From: Balanoglossus misakiensis
Lineage: Eukaryota; Hemichordata
Assembly (NCBI GenBank): GCA_040954595.2
Contig: CM082579.2
Coordinates: 14,012,001 to 14,076,000, forward strand
Length of the DNA stretch: 64,000 bases
Reading direction: 5' to 3'
The notes under the pieces: generated by a model
The model's database searches: none
What the model was told of the DNA's origin: nothing
The model's input: the letters and a program-made list of their open reading frames with translations, nothing else
Made by a program: the position numbers and the translations under genes
Shown here: positions 47,041 to 61,200 of the stretch, one piece after another
Layout of the letters: the number at the start of each line of letters is the position of its first letter
How positions within the stretch are numbered: the first letter of the stretch is position 1

Positions 47041-47520
47041 GGCCCCAATGGTAACACCATAATCAACCTACTAACGTAAAATTTGATGGATGGAGAGAGC
47101 GGAGTGTCAACCATAGTCAACCTACTAATATAAACTTTGATGGAGGATGGATGGCGCGTCAACCATAGTCAACCTACTAATATAAACTTTGATGGATGGA
47201 TGGATGGAGCGGAGCGTCAACCATAGTCAACCTACTAAAATATAAACTTTGATGGATGGGTGGTGCCGTGGAGCGTCAACTTAAATGATGGAGAAGTGGA
47301 AGGATGGAGAAGTGGAGTTTTTTTCTCTGTTTTTTCCTCTCTTTTTCCTGTAGGGCTCACTGGTAACACCATAATCAACCTACTAACGTAAAATTTGATG
47401 GATGGATGAAGCGGCGTGTCAACCATAGTCAACCTACTAATATAAACTTTGATGGATGGATGGATGGAGCATCAACCTAAAGGATGGAGAAGTGGAAGAA
47501 TGGAGAAGTGGAGTTTCAAC
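47041..47520 (+). repeat. Minisatellite with (GATG)n
   Basis: The unit TAGTCAACCTACTAATATAA, then ACTTTGATGGATGG and a GGAGCGGAGCG-like end, recurs at about 47057, 47116, 47167, 47227, 47374 and 47424. A larger ~310 bp unit including the CCTGTAGG-ACACCATAATCAACC segment is repeated at about 47035 and 47349. Confidence 0.8.
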
Positions 47521-47639
47521 ATAATATCCTATTGACCGAAATTATTAGTAAGAGTAATATAGACATACAAAACGAGGTGATCGTAATATAAAACTTAATA
47601 GTCCAATAAATCGGGTTAATAATTGGTAGTGATTACTTG

Positions 47640-48475
47640 TTTTAAAATTAGGTTAACAGCAATGGCTTTGTGCAGGGTATGATAATAGGTTCTGAAATGT
47701 GTATGGTATAATAACGGTGAACAAATTTGAATTTGGTTTAATAAAAGGGTTAAAAATGTGATGATGGTTTTATGGTAAAATTGGAGTGTACACAGGTTAT
47801 AAAGGGGTAACAGTGGTTGCTTGTATGAAGGTAATGATAATAGGGTAACAAATGTGACTGGTATAAAAAATGTATAATAACGGGTTCATAATATGATGAT
47901 GGCTTGTGTACACAGGTTATAATGGGTATATGAATGAGAAGGGTATAATAATGGTAATAGGGTAACAAATGTGACTGGTATAAAAAGGTATAATAACGGG
48001 TTCATAATATGATGATGGCTTGTGTACACAGGTTATAATGGGTATATGAATGAGAGGGGTATAATAATGGTAATAACTGTGTCAGGTTTAATAAGGGTAG
48101 CAATTGTGCAAGGGTATAATAACGATTAATAATTGTGGTGATGGCTTATGGTGATATTAAGTATAAAAGGGTGTTTAATATTGATGGTGATGATAAAGGT
48201 ATAATAATGATAAATCGTTAAATAAGTGTCCAGGGTCTAATAATCATGTTAGTTCATTCATTGGTTAATGTGAATATTTTATGAATAACATGCTATTATT
48301 TCTCAGATAGATAATACTCGTCAGCATCGTTATTCGGTGGAATTTCTCGCAACGGTACCCGTGATTGTATTCGCGCATCGACACATTGTACGCGACAGAC
48401 ATGCAGAAAATGTTAGCACAATGTTAGGTTAGCTTAACCTCCCCACCCCATCCAAATTCCAAATTTAGCTTAGAT
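47640..48475 (+). repeat. Left direct repeat flanking satellite 2
   Basis: This consists of degenerate TATAATAA-rich units (a ~117-bp tandem pair starting at 47841 and 47958), then a unique-looking tail GTTCATTCATTGGTTAATGTG, ACATTGTACGCGACAGACAT and CCTCCCCACCCCATC. The same parts in the same order recur at 63290-63935. Confidence 0.75.
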
Positions 48476-48846
48476 CATGGGGTGAGAGGAGGAGAGGACA
48501 GTTTTTTTCCCTCTTTTGTAATTGGTATGAGGTTTTTTAACTGCCCTTTAGGCGCGTAAATTAAATATGTTATCATACATGTAGTTATCTTGCTTTATTT
48601 TAAAACAATTGTGAATGAGCTCTGCGAGATTATGTACACGATAGTGTGTTATATAATGCTAAGGTAAAAGTAAATTTAACCCACTAACCCATCACACTAT
48701 TGTGTGCATAATTAGCAGATGCTATTTTGACTAGCCCATTGTTCAACCAAATGACACCTTGTTTCAAAAAGAGCTGAAACTATATTGGTTAATTTCTTTC
48801 AGTTTAACCACATGACACATTGCTTCAAATTGGCCTGCAAGATATG

Positions 48847-48901
48847 CTACTTGAACTCCCCCCCACCCCCACCCCCCCCCCCCCCCCCCAAAAAAAAAAA
48901 A
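48847..48901 (+). repeat. C-tract joined to A-tract
   Basis: A C-rich run (about 40 bases, nearly all C) followed by about 12 A. Length is likely unreliable in any assembly. Confidence 0.9.
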
Positions 48902-49259
48902 TTAGGGATTAATCACTCGCTATATTATGAACATTCACATGAAAATTATGCAACCAAATTAAAGGTATTCTGGAGGCGTCTTCTGATGTCAGGTGGTTCA
49001 AATCCACCGATACCTAAGCTGGAAACATAACTTTTCATTGGTGTTCATGTATGGCGAATAAAACACGCATATTCGTATTATCATATTTCAGAAATGAACG
49101 AATTGAATAAGATTCTTTTCGATATGTCACTATAAACTTTAATCCCATTTCACCCACTTTACTCAAAATGTAATGTTAAAATAGCAAAGAAGTAATCATT
49201 AAACTTTGACACCGGGGTTTATAATGCATACAGGGATACTAAAAGTTGACTGAAAATCC

Positions 49260-52200
49260 CTGGGTTAATAAGTGTCCAAAAGCAATTTTATTTGACATTG
49301 CTAATGCAGCGATGACATTGAATCTGATTCTTTGCATCAGGGTAAATTGTGATGCAAGCTTGATGATGCAGCCCGGTAGATAGTGATGCAAACACTTCAC
49401 TTTGACATGGGTATTTAATGCATGTGCATGGGTATTTAATGTTGACTGTAAATCCCCAGGTTAATTCTTGGCCAAAAGCACTGTAATTTGACATTGCTAA
49501 TGCTACCGTGACACTAAATCTGATTCTTTGCATCAGGGTAAATTGTGAAGCAAGCTTGATGATGCATCATGATAGATGGTGTTTCAAGCCCTTCACATTG
49601 ACATTGGAATATAACGCATATGGGGATTGAAAGTTGATTGTGAATCCCCAGGTTAATACTTGGCCAAAAGCAATGTAATTTAAAATTGCTAATGCAATGG
49701 TGACATTCAATGTGATTCTTTGCATTAGGGGAAATGGTGTAGGAAGCCTAATGGTGCATCAGAGTAGATGGTGATGCAAGCTCTGCACTTTGACATAGGT
49801 ATTTAAAGCATATGCATGGGTATTTAATGTTGACTGTAAATCCCCAGGTTAATACGTGGCCAAAAGCACTGTAATTTGACATTGCTAATGCTACCGTGAC
49901 ACTAAATCTGATTCTTTGCATCAGGGTAAATTGTGAAGCAAGCTTGATGATGCATCATGATAGATGGTGTTTCAAGCCCTTCACATTGACATTGGAAGAT
50001 ATAGCATATGGGGATTGAAAGTTGATTGTGAATCCCCAGGTTAATACTTGGCCAAAAGCACCGTAATTTAAATTGCTAATGCAATGGTGACATTGAATTT
50101 GATTCTTTGCATTAGGGGAAATGGTGTAGGAAGCCTAATGGTGCATCAGAGTAGATGGTGATGCAAGCTCTGCACTTTGACATAGGTATTTAATGCATAT
50201 GCATGGGTATTTAATGTTGACTGTAAATCATCAGGTTAATACGTGGCCAAAAGCACTGTAATTTGACATTGCTAATGCTACCATGACACTAAATCTGAAT
50301 CTTTGCATCAGGTAAATTGTGGAGCAAACTTGATGATGCATCATGATAGATGGTGTTTCAAGCCCTTCACATTGACATTGGAATATAACGCATATGGGGA
50401 TTGAAAGTTGATTGTGAATCCCCAGGTTAATACTTGGCCAAAAGCACTGTAATTTAAAATTGCTAATGCAATGGTGACATTGAATTTGATTCTTTGCATT
50501 AGGGGAAATGGTGTAGGAAGCCTAATGGTGCATCAGAGTAGATGGTGATGCAAGCTCTGCACTTTGACATAGGTATTTAATGCATATGCATGTGTATTTA
50601 ATGTTGACTGTAAGTCATCAGGTTAATACGTGGCCATAAGCACTGTAATTTGACATTGCTAATGCAACAATGATATTGAATCTGATTCTTTGCATCAGGG
50701 TTAATGGCATTGCAGGCTTGATGATGCATCCCGGTAGATAGTGAGGCAAACACTTCACTTTGACATGGGTATTTAATGCATGCACATTGATATCTAAAGT
50801 TGACTCTAAATCCCGAGGTTAATACATGGCCAAAAGCACTGTAATTTTAAATTACTAATGCAAGGGTGACATTGAATATGGGTAAATGGTGAAGCAAACG
50901 TGATGATGCATCAGGATAGATGGTGTTTCAAGTCCTTCACATTGACTTTTGAATATAATGCATATGGGGATTTAAAGATGATTATAAATCCCTAGGTTAA
51001 GACATGGCCAAAAGAACTTTTATTTGACATTGCTAATGCAACAGTGACATTGAATCTGATTATATGCATCAGGGTAAATGGCGAAGCAAGCTTAATGATG
51101 CATCAGGACAGATGGTGTTTCAAGCCCTTCACATTCACATTGGAATATAACGCATATGGGGATTTGAAGTTGACTGTAAATCCTCAGGTTAATACGTGGC
51201 CAAAAGCAATTTTATTTGACATTGCTAATGCAATGGTGACATTGAATCTGATCCTATGCATCAGGGTAAATGGCGATGCAGGCTTGATGATGCATCACAG
51301 TAGATAGTGATGCAAACAGTTCACTTTGACATGGGTTTAAATGTATATGGGGATTTCAAGTTGATTACAAATCCCTGGGTTAATACGTGTCCAAAAGCAA
51401 TGTAATTTGACATTGCTAATGAAATGGTGACATTGAATGTAATTCTTTGCATTAGGGGAAATGGCTAAGCAAGCTTAATGATGCATTGGACTAGATGGTG
51501 ATGCAAGCTATGCATTTTGACATACATATTTAATGCATATGCATGTGTATTTAATGTTGACTATAAATCCTCAGGTGAATACATGGCCATAAGCACTATA
51601 ATTTGACATTGCTAATGAAATGGTGACACTGAATCTGATTCTTTGCATCAGGGCAAATGGCGAAGCAAGCTTAATGATGCATCGGAGTAGATGGTGATGC
51701 AAGCTCTGCATTTTGACATAGGTATTAAATGTATATACATGGATATTTAAAGTTGTCTGTAAAACCCCAGGTTAATACATGGCCATAAGCACTATAATTT
51801 GATATTGCTAATGAAATGGTGACACTGAATCTGATTCTTTGCATCAGGGCATATTGTGAAGCATGCTTGATGATGCATTAGGATCAATAGTGATGGAAAC
51901 ACTGCACTATGACATGGGCATTTAATGCATACGCATTGATATTTACAGTTGACTCTAAATCCCGAGGTTAATACATGGCTAAAAGCGCTGTTATTTAAAA
52001 TTACTAATGCAAGGGTGACATTGACTATGGGTAAATGGTGAAGCAAACGTGATGATGCATCAGGATAGATGGTGTTTTAAGCTCTTCACATTGACTTTTG
52101 AATATAATGCATATGGGGATTTAAAGTTGATTGTAAATCCCTAGGTTAATAAATGGCCAAAAGCAATTTTATTTGACATTGCTAATTGAACGATGACATT

Positions 52201-55200
52201 GAATCCGATTCTTTGCATCAGGGTAAATGGCGATGCAAGCTTGATGATGCATCACGGTAGATAGTGATGCAAACACTTTACTTTGACATGGGTATTAAAT
52301 GCATATGGGGATTTCAAGTTGATTACAAATCCCTGGGTTAATACGCGTCCAAAAGCACTGTAATTTGACATTGCTAATGCGATGTTGACATTGAATGTAA
52401 TTCTCCGCATTAGGGCAAATGGCAAAGCAAGCTTAATGATGCATTGGACTAGATGGTGATGCAAGCTATGCATTTTGACATAGGTATTTAATGCATGTGC
52501 ATGGGTATTTAATGTTGAATGTAAATTCTCAGGTTAATACATCTCCAAAAGCACTGTAATTTAAAATTGCTAATGTAAGGGTGACATTGAATCTGATTCT
52601 TTGCATTAGGGGAAATGGCGTAGCAAGCCTAATGATCCATCTGAGTAGATGGTGATGCAAGCTAAGCATTTTGACATAGGTACTAAATGTATATACATGG
52701 GTATTTAAAGTTGTCTGTAAATCCCCAGGTTAATACATGGCCATAAGCACTATAATTTGACATTGCTAATGAAATGGTGACACTGAATCTGATTCTTTGC
52801 ATCAGGGCATATTGTGAAGCATGCTTGATGATGCATTAGGGTCAATAGTGATGGAAACACTGCACTATGACATGGGTATTTAATGCATACGCATTGATAT
52901 TTACAGTTGACTCTAAATCCCGAGGTTAATACATGGCTAAAAGCGCTGTAATTTAAAATTACTAATGCAAAGGTTACATTGAATATGGGTAAATGGTGAA
53001 GCAAGCTTGAAGATGCATCAGGGTAGCTGGTGTTTCAAGCCCTTCACATTGACATTGGAATATAATTCATATGGGGATTTAAAATTGATTGTAAATCCCT
53101 AGGTTAATACATGGCCAAAAGCACTGTAATTTAAAATTGCTAATGCAATGGTGACATTGAATGTGATTCTTTGCATCAGGGCATATTGTGAAGCATGCTT
53201 GATGATGCTTTAGGGTCAATAGTGATGGAAACACTGCACTATGACATGGGTATTTAATGCATACGCATTGATATTTACAGTTGACTCTTAATCCCGAGGT
53301 TAATACATGGCTAAAAGCACTGTAATTTAAAATTACTAATGCAAAGGTTACATTGAATATGGGTAAATGGTGAAGCAAGCTTGAAGATGCATCAGGGTAG
53401 ATGGTGTTTCAAGCCCTTCACATTGACATTGGAATATAATGCATATGGGGATTTAAAATTGATTGTAAATCCCTAAGTTAATACGTGGCCAAAAGCAATT
53501 TTATTTGACATTGCTAATGCAATGATGACATTGAATCCGATTCTTTGTATCAGGGTAAATGGCGATGCAAGCTTGATGATGCATCACGGCAGATAGTGAT
53601 GCAAACACTTCACTTTGACATGGGCATTAAATGCATATGGGGATTTCAAGTTGATTACAAATCCCTGGGTTAATACGCGTCCAAAAGCACTGTAATTTGA
53701 AATTGCTAATGCGATGTTGACATTGAATGTAATTCTCCGCATTAGGGCAAATGGCAAAGCAAGCTTAATGATGCAATGGAGTAGACGGTGGTGCATGCTA
53801 TGCATGTTGACATAGGTATTTAATGCATGTGCATGGGTATTTAATGTTGAATGTAAATTCCCAGGTTAATACATCTCCAAAAGCACTGTAATTTAAAATT
53901 GCTAATGTAAGGGTGACATTGAATCTGATTCTTTGCATTATGGGAAATGGCGTAGCAAGCCTAATGATCCATCTGAGTAGATGGTGATGCAAGCTAAGCA
54001 TTTTGATATAGGTACTAAATGTATATACATGGGTATTTAAAGTTGTCTGTAAATCCCCAGGTTAATACTTGGCAAAAAGCAATTTTATTTGACATTGCTA
54101 ATGAAATGGTGACACTGAATCTGATTCTTTGCATCAGGGTAAATGGCGATGCAAGCTTGATGATGCATCCCGGTAGATATTGATGCAAACACTTCACTGT
54201 GACATGGGTATTAAATGCATATGGGGATTAAAAGTTGACTGAAAATCCCTGGGTTAATACAAGTCCAAAAGCACTGAAATTTGACATAGCTAATACAATG
54301 GTGACATTGAATGTGATTCTTTGCATTAGGGGAAATGGCGTAGCAAGCCTAATGATGCATCAGTGTAGATGGTGATCCAAGCTATGCTTTTTGACATAGG
54401 TATTTAATGCATGTGCATGGGTATTTAATGTTGACTGTAAATCCCTGGGTTAATACAAATCCAAAAGCACTGTAATTTGACATTGCTAATACAACGGTGT
54501 CATTTAATCTGATTCTTTGCATCAGGGCAAATTGCGAAGCAAGCTTAATGATGCATCAGAGTATATGGTGATGCAAGCTATGCACTTTGACATACGTATT
54601 TAATGCATATGCATTGGTATTTAATGTTGACTGTAAATCCCCAGGTTAATACGTGGCCAAAAGCACTGTAATTTGACATTGCTAATGCTACCGTGACACT
54701 AAATCTGATTCTTTGCATTAGGGTAAATTGTGAAGCAAGCTTGATGATGCATCAGGATAGATGGTGTTTTAAGCCCCTCACATTGACATTGGAATATAAC
54801 GCATATGGGGATTTAAAGTTAATTGTAAATACCCAGGTTAATACATGGCCAAAAGCACTGTAATTTAAAATTGCTAATGCAATGGTGACATTGAATGTGA
54901 TTCTTTGCATTAGGGGAACTGGCGTAGCAATCCTAATAGTGCATCAGAGTAGATGGTGATGCAATCTCTGCACTTTGACATAGGTATTTAATGCATATGC
55001 ATGTGTATTTAATGTTGACTATAAATCCTCAGGTGAATACATGGCCATAAACACTATAATTTGACATTGCTAATGAAATGGTGACACTGAATCTGATTCT
55101 TTGCATCAGGGCATATTGTGAAGCATGCTTGATGATGCATTAGGGTCAATAGTGATGGAAACACTGCACTATGACATGGGTATTTAATGCATACGCATTG

Positions 55201-58200
55201 ATATTTACAGTTGACTCTAAATCCCGAGGTTTATACATGGCTAAAAGCGCTGTAATTTAAAATTACTAATGCAAAGGTTACATTGAATATGGGTAAATGG
55301 TGAAGCAAGCTTGAAGATGCATCAGGGTAGCTGGTGTTTCAAGCCCTTCACATTGACATTGGAATATAATGCATATGGGGATTTAAAGTTGATTGTAAAT
55401 CCCTAGGTTAATACATGGCCAAAAGCAATTTTATTTGACATTGCTAATTGAACGATGACATTGAATCCATTTCTTTGCATCAGGGTAAATGGCGATGCAA
55501 GCTTGATGATGCATCACGGTAGATAGTGATGCAAACACTTTACTTTGACATGGGTATTAAATGCATATGGGGATTTCAAGTTGATTACAAATCCCTGGGT
55601 TAATACGCGTCCAAAAGCACTGTAATTTGACATTGCTAATGCGATGTTGACATTGAATGTAATTCTCCGCATTAGGGCAAATGGCAAAGCAAGCTTAATG
55701 ATGCAATGGAGTAGACCGTGATGCAAGCTATGCATTTTGACATAGGTATTTAATGCATGTGCATGGGTATTAAATGTTGAATGTAAATTCTCAGGTTAAT
55801 ACATCTCCAAAAGCACTGTAATTTAAAATTGCTAATGTAAGGGTGACATTGAATCTGATTCTTTGCATTAGGGGAAATGGCGTAGCAAGCCTAATGATCC
55901 ATCTGAGTAGATGGTGATGCAAGCTAAGCATTTTGACATAGGTACTAAATGTATATACATGGGTATTTAAAGTTGTCTGTAAATCCCCAGGTTAATACAT
56001 GGCCATAAGCATTATAATTTGACATTGCTAATGAAATGGTGACACTGAATCTGATTCTTTGCATCAGGGCATATTGTGAAGCATGCTTGATGATGTATTA
56101 GGGTCAATAGTGATGGAAACACTGCACTATGACATGGGTATTTAATGCATACGCATTGATATTTACAGTTGACTCTAAATCCCGAGGTTAATACATGGCT
56201 AAAAGCGCTGTAATTTAAAATTACTAATGCAAAGGTTACATTGAATATGGGTAAATGGTGAAGCAAGCTTGAAGATGCATCAGGGTAGCTGGTGTTTCAA
56301 GCCCTTCACATTGACATTGGAATATAATGCATATGGGGATTTAAAATTGATTGTAAATCCCTAGGTTAATACATGGCCAAAAGCACTGTAATTTAAAATT
56401 GCTAGTGCAATGGTGACATTGAATGTGATTCTTTGCATCAGGGCATATTGTGAAGCATGCTTGATGATGCATTAGGGTCAATAGTGATGGAAACACTGCA
56501 CTATGACATGGGTATTTAATGCATACGCATTGATATTTACAGTTGACTCTTAATCCCGAGGTTAATACATGGCTAAAAGCACTGTAATTTAAAATTACTA
56601 ATGCAAAGTTTACATTGAATATGGGTAAATGGTGAAGCAAGCTTGAAGATGCATCAGGGTAGATGGTGTTTCAAGCCCTTCACATTGACATTGGAATATA
56701 ATGCATATGGGGATTTAAAATTGATTGTAAATCCCTAGGTTAATACGTGGCCAAAAGCAATTTTATTTGACATTGCTAATGAAATGGTGACACTGAATCT
56801 GATTCTTTGCATCAGGGTAAATGGCGATGCAAGCTTGATGATGCATCCCGGTAGATAGTGATGCAAACACTTCACTGTGACATGGGTATTAAATGCATAT
56901 GGGGATTAAAAGTTGACTGAAAATCCCTGGGTTAATACAAGTCCAAAAGCACTGAAATTTGACATAGCTAATACAATGGTGACATTGAATGTGATTCTTT
57001 GCATTAGGGGAAATGGCGTAGCAAGCCTAATGATGCATCAGTGTAGATGGTAATGCAAGCTATGCTTTTTGACATAGGTATTTAATGCATATGCATTGGT
57101 ATTTAATGTTGACTGTAAATCCCCAGGTTAATACGTGGCCAAAGGCACTGTAATTTGACATTGCTAATGCTACCGTGACACTAAATCTGATTCTTTGCAT
57201 TAGGGTAAATTGTGAAGCAAGCTTGATGATGCATCAGGATAGATGGTGTTTTAAGCCCCTCACATTGACATTGCAATATAACGCATATGGGGATTTAAAG
57301 TTAATTGTAAATACCCAGGTTAATACATGGCCAAAAGCACTGTAATTTAACATTGCTAATGCAATGGTGACATTGAATGTGATTCTTTGCATTAGGGGAA
57401 CTGGCGTAGCAATCCTAATAGTGCATCAGAGTAGATGGTGATGCAAGCTCTGCACTTTGACATAGGTATTTAATGCATATGCATGTGTATTTAATGTTGA
57501 CTATAAATCCTCAGGTGAATACATGGCCATAAACACTATAATTTGACATTGCTAATGAAATGGTGACACTGAATCTGATTCTTTGCATCAGGGCATATTG
57601 TGAAGCATGCTTGATGATGCATTAGGGTCAATAGTGATGGAAACACTGCACTATGACATGGGTATTTAATGCATACGCATTGATATTTACAGTTGACTCT
57701 AAATCCCGAGGTTTATACATGGCTAAAAGCGCTGTAATTTAAAATTACTAATGCAAAGGTTACATTGAATATGGGTAAATGGTGAAGCAAGCTTGAAGAT
57801 GCATCAGGGTAGCTGGTGTTTTAAGCCCTACACATTGACATTGGAATATAATGCATATGGGGATTTAAAATTGATTGTAAATCCCTAGGTTAATACGTGG
57901 CCAAGAGCAATTTTATTTGACATTGCTAATGCAACGATGACATTGAATCCGATTCTTTGTATCAGGGTAAATGGCGATGCAAGCTTGATGATGCATCACG
58001 GTAGATAGTGATGCAAACACTTCACTTTGACATGGGCTTTAAATGCATATGGGGATTTCAAGTTGTTTACAAATCCCTGGGTTAATACGCATCCAAAAGC
58101 ACTGTAATTTGACATTGCTAATGCGATGTTAACATTGAATGTAATTCTCCGCATTAGGGCAAATGGAAAAGCAAGCTTAATGATGCAATGGAGTAGACGG

Positions 58201-61200
58201 TGATGCAAGCTATGCATTTTGACATAGGTATTTAATGCATGTGCATGGGTATTTAATGTTGAATGTAAATTCCCAGGTTAATACATCTCCAAAAGCACTG
58301 TAATTTAAAATTGCTAATGTAAGGGTGACATTGAATCTGATTCTTTGCATTATGGGAAATGGCCTAACAAGCCTAATGATCCATCTGAGTAGATGGTGAT
58401 GCAAGCTAAGCATTTTGACATAGGTACTAAATGTATATACATGGGTATTTAAAGTTGTCTGTAAATCCCCAGGTTAATACATGGCCATAAGCATTATAAT
58501 TTGACATTGCTAATGAAATGGTGACACTGAATCTGATTCTTTGCATCAGGGCATATTGTGAAGCATGCTTGATGATGTATTAGGGTCAATAGTGATGGAA
58601 ACACTGCACTATGACATGGGTATTTAATGCATACGCATTGATATTTACAGTTGACTCTAAATCCCGAGGTTAATACATGGCTAAAAGCGCTGTAATTTAA
58701 AATTACTAATGCAAAGGTTACATTGAATATGGGTAAATGGTGAAGCAAGCTTGAAGATGCATCAGGGTAGCTGGTGTTTCAAGCCCTTCACATTGACATT
58801 GGAATATAATGCATATGGGGATTTAAAATTGATTGTAAATCCCTAGGTTAATACATGACCAAAAGCACTGTAATTTAAAATTGCTAGTGCAATGGTGACA
58901 TTGAATGTGATTCTTTGCATCAGGGCATATTGTGAAGCATGCTTGATGATGCATTAGGGTCAATAGTGATGGAAACACTGCACTATGACATGGGTATTTA
59001 ATGCATACGCATTGATATTTACAGTTGACTCTTAATCCCGAGGTTAATACATGGCTAAAAGCACTGTAATTTAAAATTACTAATGCAAAGGTTACATTGA
59101 ATATGGGTAAATGGTGAAGCAAGCTTGAAGATGCATCAGGGTAGATGGTGTTTCAAGCCCTTCACATTGACATTGGAATATAATGCATATGGGGATTTAA
59201 AATTGATTGTAAATCCCTAGGTTAATACGTGGCCAAAAGCAATTTTATTTGACATTGCTAATGAAATGGTGACACTGAATTTGATTCTGATTCTTTGCAT
59301 CAGGGTAAATGGCGATGCAAGCTTGATGATGCATCCCGGTAGATAGTGATGCAAACACTTCACTGTGACATGGGTATTAAATGCATATGGGGATTAAAAG
59401 TTGACTGAAAATCCCTGGGTTAATACAAGTCCAAAAGCACTGAAATTTGACATAGCTAATACAATGGTGACATTGAATGTGATTCTTTGCATTAGGGGAA
59501 ATGGCGTAGCAAGCCTAATGATGCATCAGTGTAGATGGTGATGCAAGCTATGCTTTTTGACATAGGTATTTAATGCATATGCATTGGTATTTAATGTTGA
59601 CTGTAAATCCCCAGGTTAATACGTGGCCAAAAGCACTGTAATTTGACATTGCTAATGCTACCGTGACACTAAATCTGATTCTTTGCATTAGGGTAAATTG
59701 TGAAGCAAGCTTGATGATGCATCAGGATAGATGGTGTTTTAAGCCCCTCACATTGACATTGCAATATAACGCATATGGGGATTTAAAGTTAATTGTAAAT
59801 ACCCAGGTTAATACATGGCCAAAAGCACTGTAATTTAACATTGCTAATGCAATGGTGACATTGAATGTGATTCTTTGCATTAGGGGAACTGGCGTAGCAA
59901 TCCTAATAGTGCATCAGAGTAGATGGTGATGCAAGCTCTGCACTTTGACATAGGTATTTAATGCATATGCATGTGTATTTAATGTTGACTATAAATCCTC
60001 AGGTGAATACATGGCCATAAACACTATAATTTGACATTGCTAATGAAATGGTGACACTGAATCTGATTCTTTGCATCAGGGCATATTGTGAAGCATGCTT
60101 GATGATGCATTAGGGTCAATAGTGATGGAAACACTGCACTATGACATGGGTATTTAATGCATACGCATTGATATTTACAGTTGACTCTAAATCCCGAGGT
60201 TTATACATGGCTAAAAGCGCTGTAATTTAAAATTACTAATGCAAAGGTTACATTGAATATGGGTAAATGGTGAAGCAAGCTTGAAGATGCATCAGGGTAG
60301 CTGGTGTTTTAAGCCCTACACATTGACATTGGAATATAATGCATATGGGGATTTAAAATTGATTGTAAATCCCTAGGTTAATACGTGGCCAAGAGCAATT
60401 TTATTTGACATTGCTAATGCAACGATGACATTGAATCCGATTCTTTGTATCAGGGTAAATGGCGATGCAAGCTTGATGATGCATCACGGTAGATAGTGAT
60501 GCAAACACTTCACTTTGACATGGGCTTTAAATGCATATGGGGATTTCAAGTTGTTTACAAATCCCTGGGTTAATACGCATCCAAAAGCACTGTAATTTGA
60601 CATTGCTAATGCGATGTTAACATTGAATGTAATTCTCCGCATTAGGGCAAATGGAAAAGCAAGCTTAATGATGCAATGGAGTAGACGGTGATGCAAGCTA
60701 TGCATTTTGACATAGGTATTTAATGCATGTGCATGGGTATTTAATGTTGAATGTAAATTCCCAGGTTAATACATCTCCAAAAGCACTGTAATTTAAAATT
60801 GCTAATGTAAGGGTGACATTGAATCTGATTCTTTGCATTATGGGAAATGGCCTAACAAGCCTAATGATCCATCTGAGTAGATGGTGATGCAAGCTAAGCA
60901 TTTTGACATAGGTACTAAATGTATATACATGGGTATTTAAAGTTGTCTGTAAATCCCCAGGTTAATACATTGCCATAAGCTCTATAATTTGACATTGCTA
61001 ATGAAATGGTGACACTGAATCTGATTCTTTGCATCAGGGCATATTGTGAAGCATGCTTGATGATGTATTAGTGTCAACAGTGATGGAAACACTGCACTAT
61101 GACATGGGTATTTAATGCATATGCATTGATATTTACAGTTGACTCTAAATCCCGAGGTTAATACATGGCTAAAAGCGCTGTAATTTAAAATTACTAATGC

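Noticed and set aside
46926-47162. Lys/Arg/Glu-rich minus-strand frame
   Set aside because: Translation of a polypyrimidine tract and GATG minisatellite.
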